A DNA stretch of 6,573 nt from Avimicrobium caecorum (GCA_904394705.1 CAJFNJ010000015.1:1-6573); one strand, 5' to 3'. Shown: positions 1 through 5,861, numbered from the stretch's first letter. Notes: a model not told the origin generated them from the letters alone. Numbers and translations: made by a program.

Positions 1-76
1 CGTGCCGCAGTGCGGCACACCTTCCCTTTTCTCTCTTCTCTATTCTCTCTTCACTTCTCCCGCCCCTGCGGGGAGC
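1..76 (+). repeat. Mosaic intergenic repeat, copy A (5' modules only)
   Basis: Three modules appear in the same order as in the copy at 6371-6538. First is a palindrome at 2-18, GTGCCGCA-G-TGCGGCAC, with 8-bp arms around one central base. Next is a pyrimidine-rich heptamer array at 22-56. Last is a hairpin at 63-73, CCCC-TGC-GGGG, followed by AGC. After about position 76 the sequence no longer matches the other copies and the decarboxylase promoter begins at 80. Over the last 24 bases of the heptamer module, 21 match the distal copy. The left end may lie outside the window. No transposase is associated. An open frame across it (2-229) starts MPQCGTPSLF and is an artefact of the repeat. Confidence 0.8.
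22..56 (+). repeat. Heptamer tandem array, five units
   Basis: Five consecutive 7-base units can be read without gaps: TTCCCTT, TTCTCTC, TTCTCTA, TTCTCTC and TTCACTT. The consensus is TTC(A/T)CTN with a variable last base. The same unit recurs at 6399-6426 on this strand and at 6511-6538 on the other strand, so the 7-base period is a property of the repeat family and not a chance low-complexity run. Confidence 0.8.
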
Positions 77-79
77 GGC

Positions 80-108
80 TTGCCAACTGCCGCCGCTTGT
101 TGTATGAT
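80..108 (+). promoter_or_regulatory. Sigma-A-type promoter of the decarboxylase cluster
   Basis: The -35 box is TTGCCA (80-85) and the -10 box is TATGAT (103-108), separated by exactly 17 bases. A start point near 115 is predicted, leaving a leader of about 20 nt before the ATG at 138. The repeat copy ends a few bases upstream of the -35 box, so it borders the promoter without replacing it. Inferred from match to consensus only. Confidence 0.65.
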
Positions 109-137
109 AGGCACAGAATTTCACCCGAAAGGCGGGC

Positions 138-1496
138 ATGACCATGCACACTACCCTCACTCCCCTGTTCGACGCCATCGAAGGGCTGCGCCGGCAGGAT
201 TTTTCCCGGTTCCATACGCCGGGGCATAAAGGAGCGCCCCTGGGCTTCCTCTCGGCAGTGACCCCCTGGGACTTCACCGAAGTCCGGGGCGCCGACAGTC
301 TTTTTGAAGCCGAGGGCCCCATCGCCGAAACCGAACGGCTCTACACCGAGCTGTACGGCACAGCCGGCAGTTTTCTCAGCGCCGGAGGCAGCACCCTCTG
401 CATCCAGGCCATGCTCCGGCTGGTGCAGCCGCTGGGACAGAAGATCCTCATCGGACGCAACGCCCATGGGTCGGCGGTATCGGCCATGGCGCTGCTGGGA
501 CTCGAGCCGGTATGGCTCTGCCCCCAGACCGGCGCCGACCTGCTCCCCGCCCCCATCACACCGGCCCAGGCAGAGGAAGCCCTGCGCCGGAATCCCGATG
601 CGGCGGCGGTGTATGTCACCTCGCCCGACTACTTCGGCAAGCTCACCGACATCGCCGGACTGGCGGAGGTCTGTCACCGGTACGGGGTACCGCTGCTGGT
701 GGACAACGCCCACGGCGCCGAGCTGCAGTTCACGCCGGAGAACCGTCACCCCATGCATCTGGGGGCAGATCTCTGCTGTGACAGCCTGCACAAGACCCTT
801 CCGGTGCTCACTGGCGGAGCCATGCTCCATGTGGGCGATACACCCCTGACCCGGCAGCATGGGTTTGTCCGGAATGCCAAGGACGCCATGCATCTGTTCG
901 GCTCCACCAGCCCGAGCTATCTGGTGATGCTCTCGATGGACACCCTGCTCCCCGCCCTGTATGACGGCAGTTTCCGGCAGGAGGTCGCTTACACCGTCCG
1001 GCAGGTGGAAAAGCTGCGTCAGCTGGCAGCCGGACAGGGCTTTCTGCTTCCCGAGGGGGAAACGCTGCCCACCCGGCTCACGCTGGTCTATTCGCCGCTG
1101 GGCTGTACCCGGGCGGAATTTGACGCCGCCTGTACCGCCGCCGGTGTGGAGCCGGAATATCTGGCGGACCACGCCTGTGTGTTCCTCTGTTCTGCCCGGA
1201 ACCGGGAGGAGGATTTCCGCCGTCTGGAAACCCTGATCCGCACCCTGCCCCACAAGGAGCCGCTGACAGTGGAAACGGGATTCCATCTGCCTGAAACGGT
1301 GTGCGCACCCCGGGAGGCGATTCTCTCGCCCCGGCGGACCGTGCCGCTCTCCCAGGCCGAGGGACAGACCGCGGCGGAGGTCATCAGCCGGTGTCCGCCC
1401 GGAATTCCGCTGGTGATGCCCGGTGAACGGCTGGATAAAAATATCCTGGCGGATCTAAATAAGTATGGTATTTTACAGGTGAATGTGTTAGAATAA
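138..1496 (+). CDS. Orn/Lys/Arg-family PLP-dependent decarboxylase (YaaO/SpeA-like)
   Basis: A 452-residue pyridoxal-phosphate enzyme of the Orn/Lys/Arg decarboxylase family (aspartate aminotransferase fold), predicted cytoplasmic. The family removes CO2 from a basic amino acid to give agmatine, cadaverine or putrescine; which substrate is used here cannot be read from the sequence. Visible signatures: the N-terminal family motif HTPGHKG (26-32); VDNAHGAEL around Asp189, the residue expected to contact the PLP ring nitrogen; and SLHKT with Lys219 as the probable Schiff-base lysine. The C-terminal domain carries PPGIPLVMPGE, typical of the family. At 452 residues it is slightly shorter than B. 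subtilis YaaO (about 480). ATG 138 follows AAAGG at 128-132 with close spacing; ATG 144, two codons on, has better spacing and is a real alternative. It is first in a cluster leading to darA. Automated annotation may name it an aminotransferase class I/II-fold enzyme. Confidence 0.92.
   Translation: MTMHTTLTPLFDAIEGLRRQDFSRFHTPGHKGAPLGFLSAVTPWDFTEVRGADSLFEAEGPIAETERLYTELYGTAGSFLSAGGSTLCIQAMLRLVQPLGQKILIGRNAHGSAVSAMALLGLEPVWLCPQTGADLLPAPITPAQAEEALRRNPDAAAVYVTSPDYFGKLTDIAGLAEVCHRYGVPLLVDNAHGAELQFTPENRHPMHLGADLCCDSLHKTLPVLTGGAMLHVGDTPLTRQHGFVRNAKDAMHLFGSTSPSYLVMLSMDTLLPALYDGSFRQEVAYTVRQVEKLRQLAAGQGFLLPEGETLPTRLTLVYSPLGCTRAEFDAACTAAGVEPEYLADHACVFLCSARNREEDFRRLETLIRTLPHKEPLTVETGFHLPETVCAPREAILSPRRTVPLSQAEGQTAAEVISRCPPGIPLVMPGERLDKNILADLNKYGILQVNVLE
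1466..1494 (+). promoter_or_regulatory. Possible internal extended -10 promoter for darA
   Basis: The last codons of the decarboxylase gene turn AT-rich and contain TGTTAGAAT, an extended -10 motif (TG at 1486-1487, TAGAAT at 1489-1494). The hexamer 17 bases upstream, TGGTAT (1466-1471), is a poor -35 box, which extended -10 promoters can tolerate. If used, transcription would start near 1501 and give darA a leader of about 105 nt. Moderate to low certainty. Confidence 0.35.
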
Positions 1497-1607
1497 AGGC
1501 AGAGGAAGGGCAGTTTTTCCCTTTTGGGGAAGGCAGTCCTGTCCGGCTATCAGCTGGAGCCAAAGGCGATTTCCCGGCTGAACAGTGTATAAAGGGAGGC
1601 AGATGTT
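1497..1607 (+). other. Gap between decarboxylase and darA, with short open frame and hairpins
   Basis: No recognisable gene is present. In B. subtilis tmk (thymidylate kinase) occupies this place. The frame that continues past the decarboxylase stop is open to a TAA at 1590-1592, and its C-terminal end reads SGYQLEPKAISRLNSV. The only start I see in it is a TTG at 1524, which would give 22 residues. I do not recognise this peptide; it may be chance or a remnant. Two short stems can form and share bases: AAGGG (1506-1510) with CCCTT (1519-1523), or TTCCC (1517-1521) with GGGAA (1527-1531). Confidence 0.3.
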
Positions 1608-1931
1608 ATGAAACTTATTATTGCAATCGTTTCCAATGATGACGCCAATAAGGTTCAGTCCGAACTGACCAAGAATGGTTTCTCCATCACCAAGCTGGCA
1701 ACTACCGGTGGTTTCCTGATGAGCGGCAACACCACACTGATCTGCGGTACTCAGGACGAAAAGGTAGACAAGGCCATTTCCATTATCGGTGAATTCAGCA
1801 AGAAGCGCACCCAGATGGTACCCTCGACCGCTTCCTACGGCGTTGGTATGTACACCTCGTTCCCGGTGGAAGTAACTGTTGGCGGCGCAACCATCTTTGT
1901 ACTGGATGTAGAACGCTTTGAGAAGCTGTAA
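1608..1931 (+). CDS. darA: Cyclic-di-AMP receptor DarA (YaaQ/PstA, PII-like)
   Basis: A 107-residue protein matching the DarA/YaaQ/PstA family closely in length and motifs. The family forms PII-like trimers that bind cyclic di-AMP, a second messenger linked to osmolyte and cell-wall balance; downstream partners are still poorly defined. Visible hallmarks: the MKLIIAIVSNDDANKV start; TKLATTGGFL (about 27-36) followed by GNTT, a conserved stretch of the nucleotide-binding loop region; and the C-terminal FPVEVTVGGATIFVLDV. The start is set by AAAGGGAGG at 1591-1599, eight bases before ATG 1608. Both arginines use CGC codons and base use is less GC-rich than in the neighbours, suggesting good expression. 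The holB start follows about 20 bases after the stop, so the two are probably co-transcribed. Confidence 0.95.
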   Translation: MKLIIAIVSNDDANKVQSELTKNGFSITKLATTGGFLMSGNTTLICGTQDEKVDKAISIIGEFSKKRTQMVPSTASYGVGMYTSFPVEVTVGGATIFVLDVERFEKL

Positions 1932-1952
1932 GCCGAACCGAGGGATTTGATT

Positions 1953-2885
1953 TTGCAGCCCCGATTCTGTTATAACAAAAGAGCTCAGGAAACGCTCGCC
2001 GCCTTTGTGAACGGCGGGCGTTTTCCGCATGCTCTGCTGCTTGAGGGACCCGAAGGCAGCGGACGGCGCACCTTTGCCCGGGAGATTGCGGCGGCATTGT
2101 TCTGCCGTGGGGAACACAAACCCTGCGGAAGCTGCAATCAGTGCCGGAAGGTCCTGGAGCGGAACCATCCGGATGTGGAATATTACGGCGGAGATGGCAG
2201 CCGGCGCAGTTTTCATATTGATACTATCCGGCAGCTGCGGCAGAATGCCTGGCTGCTTCCCGGCGAAGCCCCCTGCCGGGTATGTGTGCTGTGCGGCGCC
2301 GAGAATATGACCGACCAGGCGCAGAATGCCCTGCTCAAGATCCTGGAGGAGCCGCCGGAACACACAGTCTTTATTCTCACAGCGGAAAACCGTGCCATGC
2401 TGCTGCCCACCATTCTGTCCCGGGTGCAGACCATCCGGCTGGAGCCTCTCACCCCGGCGGAAATTCTGCCGGTGCTGCGGGAGCGGTGTCCGGATCAGCC
2501 CGGCGAGAAACTGGAATGGGCGGCAGAAACAGCGGATACCATTGGTCAGGCATTGGCGCTTCTGGCGGACGAAAGCCTGCAGAAGCATGCCCAGCTGGCC
2601 CAACGGATGCTGGAACTGCTCTGCAATGGCAGTGAATATGACCTGCTCACGGCAGTGGAACCGGTGAGCCGCAAGCGGGAGGATCTCCTGGAGGTCTGCA
2701 CTCAGCTGCGGCAGCTGCTCACAGCGGAGCTCACCCGGGCGGCATCGGGCGGCGAGAGCCGGTTTTCCACCCGGCGGATCACCCGGATGCTGGAAGCCCT
2801 GGATGACCTGCTCCCCCGTGTACAGCAGAACGGCAATACCCTTCTGCTCTCCACCCTGCTGGCCCTGCGTCTGTCCCAGGCGTGA
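1953..2885 (+). CDS. holB: DNA polymerase III delta-prime subunit (clamp loader)
   Basis: A protein of about 310 residues with the AAA+ clamp-loader organisation; delta-prime works in the complex that places the sliding clamp on DNA. Numbering from TTG 1953: a degenerate P-loop GPEGSGRRT (32-40) in which Arg replaces the usual Lys, fitting a subunit that does not itself hydrolyse ATP; a zinc-binding module with Cys51, Cys58, Cys61 and Cys64; and NALLKILEEPPEHTVFILTA, the family's most recognisable stretch, followed by TILSRVQTI. The last is the SRC motif with Val in place of Cys. A less conserved helical C-terminal region follows. Start choice: GAGGGA (1940-1945) lies seven bases before TTG 1953 but only one base before TTG 1947, so 1953 is preferred; 1947 would add two residues. 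In B. subtilis yaaR sits between darA and holB; here it is absent. Confidence 0.93.
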   Translation: MQPRFCYNKRAQETLAAFVNGGRFPHALLLEGPEGSGRRTFAREIAAALFCRGEHKPCGSCNQCRKVLERNHPDVEYYGGDGSRRSFHIDTIRQLRQNAWLLPGEAPCRVCVLCGAENMTDQAQNALLKILEEPPEHTVFILTAENRAMLLPTILSRVQTIRLEPLTPAEILPVLRERCPDQPGEKLEWAAETADTIGQALALLADESLQKHAQLAQRMLELLCNGSEYDLLTAVEPVSRKREDLLEVCTQLRQLLTAELTRAASGGESRFSTRRITRMLEALDDLLPRVQQNGNTLLLSTLLALRLSQA

Positions 2886-2902
2886 TGCCAGGGCAGGGAA
2901 CC

Positions 2903-2956
2903 CGAATCAATCCGAGGGCACAGTCCCTCACAGATTTTTAGATCGAACCAATCCGA
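2903..2956 (+). repeat. 13-bp direct repeats flanking a small hairpin, holB-ricT spacer
   Basis: CGAATCAATCCGA (2903-2915) and CGAACCAATCCGA (2944-2956) match at 12 of 13 bases. Between them lies a stem GAGGG-CACAGT-CCCTC (2914-2929) followed by ACAGATTTTTA. The hairpin is short for an efficient terminator but could attenuate or process the transcript between the two genes. The second repeat ends at the ribosome binding site of ricT. Function unknown. Confidence 0.5.
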
Positions 2957-2968
2957 AAAGGAGGAATT

Positions 2969-3814
2969 ATGGCAACAGTTGTAGGCGTGCGGTTCAAAAC
3001 CGTAGGCAAGGTATATTATTTCGACCCGGCCGGGGAGGATTATCCCCTGGGCAGCCGGGTGATTGTGGAAACTTCCCGGGGTATTGAATGCGGCGAAGTG
3101 GCGATGAAGAGCCGGGAAGTCCCGGATGACAGCGTCGTCAAGCCGCTCAAGACCGTGATCCGGGCAGCCACACCGGAGGATCTCGCCCGTCTGGAGGAGA
3201 ACCACCGCAAGGAACAGTCGGCGGCGGAGATCTGCCGGGAAAAGATTCTCAAGCATGGTCTGGAAATGAAGCTGGTGAATGTGGAATACACCTTTGACGG
3301 CAGCAAGATCCTGTTCTATTTCACTGCCGATGGACGGGTGGATTTCCGGGAGCTGGTCAAGGATCTGGCATCGGTATTCCGTACCCGAATCGAGCTGCGT
3401 CAGATCGGTGTCCGGGACGAGGCCAAGATGCTGGGCGGCCTGGGCATCTGCGGACGCCCGTTCTGCTGCTCCACCTTCCTGGGTGATTTCCAGCCGGTGT
3501 CCATCAAGATGGCAAAGGAGCAGGGGCTTTCCCTCAATCCGGGCAAGATCTCGGGCGCCTGCGGACGGCTCATGTGCTGCCTGAAGTATGAGCAGGAGGC
3601 CTATGAGGATCTGATCCGCCGCACTCCCAAGGTGGGCTTTACCGTATCCACACCGGACGGCGAAGGCACCGTTGTGGAAGTGAGCCTGCTCACCGGCGCG
3701 CTGAAGGTGCGGCTCTCCTCCGGGGACAGCACCACCGAGAATTACTACAATAAATCCGAGGTCCGGGTGCTCCGGGGCAAGCGTCCCCGCAATGAGGAAC
3801 CCGCCGGGGAATAA
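2969..3814 (+). CDS. ricT: RicT (YaaT), PSP1-domain RNA maturation factor
   Basis: A 281-residue member of the PSP1/YaaT family. In B. subtilis RicT joins RicA (YlbF) and RicF (YmcA) in the Y-complex, which binds iron-sulfur clusters, directs RNase Y to its messages and influences sporulation, competence and biofilm formation. Visible: an N-terminal beta-rich section from VVGVRFKTVGKVYYFDP (4-20); a charged helical stretch about 68-100; a core RELRQIG-type segment (ELRQIGVRDEAKMLGGLG, 142-159); then two cysteine motifs, CGRPFCC (161-167) and CGRLMCC (198-204), the expected cluster ligands. The C-terminal tail KRPRNEEPAGE is charged and probably flexible. AAAAGGAGG (2956-2964) lies four bases before ATG 2969. 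It is last in the cluster, 83 bases after holB; yabA, which follows yaaT in B. subtilis, is not here. RicA and RicF are not encoded in the window. Confidence 0.94.
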   Translation: MATVVGVRFKTVGKVYYFDPAGEDYPLGSRVIVETSRGIECGEVAMKSREVPDDSVVKPLKTVIRAATPEDLARLEENHRKEQSAAEICREKILKHGLEMKLVNVEYTFDGSKILFYFTADGRVDFRELVKDLASVFRTRIELRQIGVRDEAKMLGGLGICGRPFCCSTFLGDFQPVSIKMAKEQGLSLNPGKISGACGRLMCCLKYEQEAYEDLIRRTPKVGFTVSTPDGEGTVVEVSLLTGALKVRLSSGDSTTENYYNKSEVRVLRGKRPRNEEPAGE

Positions 3815-3820
3815 TTCCCC
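3806..3820. repeat. Perfect palindrome across the ricT stop codon
   Basis: GGGGAAT-A-ATTCCCC has 7-bp perfect arms around a single base, with the TAA stop at 3812-3814 in its centre. It lies just before the ricT terminator. It may be chance; as a single strand its loop is too small, so it would extrude poorly as a hairpin. Confidence 0.4.
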
Positions 3821-3832
3821 ATACGATTCCCC

Positions 3833-3867
3833 AACCGGAAGGCACTCTGCCCTCCGGTTTTTCTTTT
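3833..3867 (+). terminator. Rho-independent terminator after ricT
   Basis: A 12-bp stem with one mismatch: AACCGGAAGGCA (3833-3844), loop CTC, then TGCCCTCCGGTT (3848-3859). The T-rich tract TTTTTCTTTT follows, overlapping the base of the stem. It ends the decarboxylase-darA-holB-ricT transcript. About 140 pyrimidine-rich bases without a visible gene separate it from the convergent terminator. Confidence 0.9.
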
Positions 3868-4007
3868 GCTCCGTTTCCCCGGACCGCCGGGCTGTTCCCC
3901 TGCCCCTGTTCCCCGCCGGACTACCGGGCGCACCTTCGCACTCCTATCGCCTGGTTCTGCTTTCCTGTCCGTGCCCAACTTTTGTGCCAGCCAATCCCCG
4001 GACGCAC

Positions 4008-4039
4008 AAAAAAACAGCGGATGTCTAAGACATCCGCTG
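4008..4039 (-). terminator. Rho-independent terminator of the YfcC-type carrier
   Basis: Read on the minus strand, a perfect 11-bp stem CAGCGGATGTC / GACATCCGCTG (4039-4015) with a three-base loop is followed by seven T (complement of 4008-4014). It starts 26 bases after the carrier's stop codon. On the plus strand the stem is followed only by CTTTTC, so it is probably weak in that direction. Confidence 0.93.
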
Positions 4040-4065
4040 CTTTTCAGTTGTGATTCAAATCCGGA

Positions 4066-5499
4066 TCAGAAGGGCTGCCAGCCGAATTCGGTCAGGCAGA
4101 ACATGATCACGAAGCCAATCAGGAGGAAGCAGAGCATCTTGGGGAGAGCCCACTTAGCCCACTTCGGGAAGGGCAGGCCGGCAGTGACGCAGGAACCAAC
4201 AGTCCAGCCCAGCATGGGGGAAATCATGTTGGAGAAGCCGTCGCCGTACTGGAAGGCCTGTACAGCCAGTTCGGGCATGAGGCCCAGAGCCTCGGAAACG
4301 GGCTGCAGGATCGGCACCAGAATCGCTGCCTTGGACGAAGCCGAGGGGATCAGCAGGTTGACGACCGAGATAACAGCAGTCATACCAACGCTTGCTACCG
4401 AGCGAGGCAGGTCCATCAGAGGAGCGGTGAGGAAGTGAACGATGGTGTGCAGGATATTGCCCTGGGTGAGGATCAGGCTCATGCAGTTTGCAAGGCCGAT
4501 TACGAAGGCAACGAATGCCATGCTGGCCAGGCCCTTACCGAACTCATTACCGATCTTATCGAAGGAGAAGCCGCCGATAAAGCCGCAGGAGATAGAGGTA
4601 ATCAGACCCATAGCAACCATCAGCTTGAAGGTCAGGGAGGTATCGCCGGTGACCATCGGGTAACCAACCATTACAACATACTGCATCAGGTAGATGATGA
4701 GGATCAGGATAGTGCGGCCGGAGAGCTTTACTTCCTTGAGCATAGCAGCTTCTTCAGCGGCAACATCGCCAGCCTCATCGGGACGCCAGCCTTCGCTCCA
4801 CATGGGGGAGAGAGTGGGGTCCTTGCGGATCTTCTTGACATAGCGCAGCAGGAAGAACAGACCAACCAGCATGAAGATGTTCATGGAGATGAACATGGTA
4901 AAGAAGGTGCCGTAGATCTGTACGCCCATCAGCATCTGGGTAGTAGCCTGCTTGGTGGGGCCGGTACCGAAACCGATGAGGGTAGCATAGGTCGAAACGC
5001 CCATAGCGCAGATGGGGTCGAGCTTGAGCTTCTTAGCGAACATAACGCCGATGGGAACGATGGCGATGAGGGCATCGGAACCACCGAATGCGCCCAGGTA
5101 AACCATCAGGCAGAACATAACGCCAATGAGAATGGAGTCGTCCTTATCCTTGAGCTTGTAAATAGCCCAGTTCATGAACTCATCGAATGCGCCGGTGCCC
5201 ATAACGATAGCAACGGTAGCACCGGAAACCATAACGGTCCAACCGATCAGCGACGAGTTTACAAGACCATCAATCAGAAGCAGGAGTACCTGCAGGGGAC
5301 TAACCGGGGTCTGGGCGCCCAGATACTGGAACTGGTCACCGAGGATCTTACCGGTTTCGGGGTCGGTCATGAACTGACCGGCGGGGATCACATAGGTCAG
5401 CAAACTGCTCACGAACAGCAGGCAGATCATGATCCAGAACAGGTGAGGCATCTTAAAGCCCTTTTTCACCTTTTTCGGCTCTTTGGTTGCAGCAGCCAT
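4066..5499 (-). CDS. YfcC/DcuC-family membrane carrier
   Basis: A 477-residue polytopic inner-membrane protein of the YfcC / C4-dicarboxylate anaerobic carrier (DcuC) family in the ion transporter superfamily. After a lysine-rich cytoplasmic start, hydrophobic segments lie near 20-40, 70-78, 85-103, 123-139, 143-155, 200-220, 262-283, 292-312, 325-345, 370-385 and 454-471, with a charged cytoplasmic loop at about 220-260. The family signature is clear: NLLIPSASSKAAILVPIL (381-398) and FQYGDGFSNMISP (416-428). Proteins annotated this way move dicarboxylates, arginine/ornithine or short peptides; the substrate here is not determined. The first half of the pseudo-repeat reads GFGTGPTKQATTQ (176-188), without the NPF motif I remember from E. 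coli YfcC. All five arginines use CGC or CGT, suggesting high expression. AAAGGAGTG precedes the ATG. It has its own promoter and terminator and stands alone. Confidence 0.88.
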   Translation of the reverse strand: MAAATKEPKKVKKGFKMPHLFWIMICLLFVSSLLTYVIPAGQFMTDPETGKILGDQFQYLGAQTPVSPLQVLLLLIDGLVNSSLIGWTVMVSGATVAIVMGTGAFDEFMNWAIYKLKDKDDSILIGVMFCLMVYLGAFGGSDALIAIVPIGVMFAKKLKLDPICAMGVSTYATLIGFGTGPTKQATTQMLMGVQIYGTFFTMFISMNIFMLVGLFFLLRYVKKIRKDPTLSPMWSEGWRPDEAGDVAAEEAAMLKEVKLSGRTILILIIYLMQYVVMVGYPMVTGDTSLTFKLMVAMGLITSISCGFIGGFSFDKIGNEFGKGLASMAFVAFVIGLANCMSLILTQGNILHTIVHFLTAPLMDLPRSVASVGMTAVISVVNLLIPSASSKAAILVPILQPVSEALGLMPELAVQAFQYGDGFSNMISPMLGWTVGSCVTAGLPFPKWAKWALPKMLCFLLIGFVIMFCLTEFGWQPF

Positions 5500-5641
5500 T
5501 AGTTATCACTCCTTTATATTGGGGGAGTCCGCACAGGAGGAAACCCTCTCCACACGGGGCAGCTGCGCCCCGGGAATCCATCTGAGCCGGACATGCACGA
5601 CAGCCTGACACAGTGCGAAAGGCTGCTCGGATACAAGTTTA
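5500..5641 (-). promoter_or_regulatory. Structured 5' leader of the carrier mRNA
   Basis: From the predicted start near 5635 to the ATG at 5499 the leader is about 135 nt. On the minus strand it can form a stem CAGCCT / AGGCTG (5625-5620 with 5606-5601), a GC-rich stem GGGGC / GCCCC near 5573-5558, and a smaller GGAG / CTCC stem before the ribosome binding site AAAGGAGTG. I recognise no known riboswitch. The structure is strong enough for an attenuation or stability role to be possible, but this is inference. Confidence 0.35.
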
Positions 5642-5670
5642 ATTATGCACTTTGTAATAGAAAAAATCAA
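5642..5670 (-). promoter_or_regulatory. Sigma-A-type promoter of the carrier
   Basis: On the minus strand the -35 box is TTGATT (5670-5665) and the -10 box CATAAT (5647-5642) with a 17-base spacer. The surroundings are AT-rich, with an A/T-rich tract upstream that could serve as an UP element. The start point is predicted near 5635. Confidence 0.65.
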
Positions 5671-5684
5671 TACACATTATTCAT
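5666..5684 (-). promoter_or_regulatory. Imperfect inverted repeat over the carrier -35 box (possible operator)
   Basis: On the minus strand the site reads ATGAATA-ATGTG-TATTGAT: 7-bp arms with one mismatch around five bases. It overlaps the TTGATT -35 box, where a bound repressor would block transcription. The upstream half TATGAATAAT resembles an arginine-repressor (ArgR/AhrC) half-site, interesting because some YfcC relatives move arginine or ornithine. This link is only a suggestion. Confidence 0.3.
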
Positions 5685-5861
5685 AGTTTTTTCATTCTTT
5701 TTTAGGCGACATACGACAAATAACTGCAATTCTCCCTATACAACCTATCCAAAAACGCCGTAAAATCCAGAAAATTCCGCAAAAGGAAGCAAAAGCCGGT
5801 CCATATTTCTGCAGGAGAGATTGAGCCCGGGTTCGAATATTTAGATAAATTTTACCTGGAA

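Noticed and set aside
2..229. Small open frame beginning MPQCGTPSLFSLLYSLF
   Set aside because: It is the translation of repeat copy A and runs into the decarboxylase start region in another frame. The same amino-acid string appears in the frame across copy C, showing that it comes from the repeat and not from a gene.
51..1286. 411-codon open frame on the minus strand over the decarboxylase
   Set aside because: Shadow of a GC-rich gene. The plus strand encodes a protein with clear family motifs; the antisense product has no recognisable domain and is rich in Gly, Gln and His.
1488..2603. 371-codon minus-strand open frame over darA and holB
   Set aside because: It runs across two well-supported plus-strand genes and their spacer, and its product shows no family features.
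3792..4438. Open frames across the ricT-carrier convergent gap
   Set aside because: They read through two strong terminators and into the antisense of the carrier; no start signal or family resemblance.
4435..5502. 355-codon plus-strand open frame opposite the carrier
   Set aside because: The product is rich in Glu, His, Asn and Asp and lacks hydrophobic cores, as expected for the complement of a membrane-protein gene. The minus-strand frame has signature motifs, a ribosome binding site, a promoter and a terminator.
5820..5842. GGGTTCGAAT, like a tRNA T-loop
   Set aside because: The flanking bases do not pair as a T-stem, no anticodon or acceptor stem fits upstream, and no CCA end follows.
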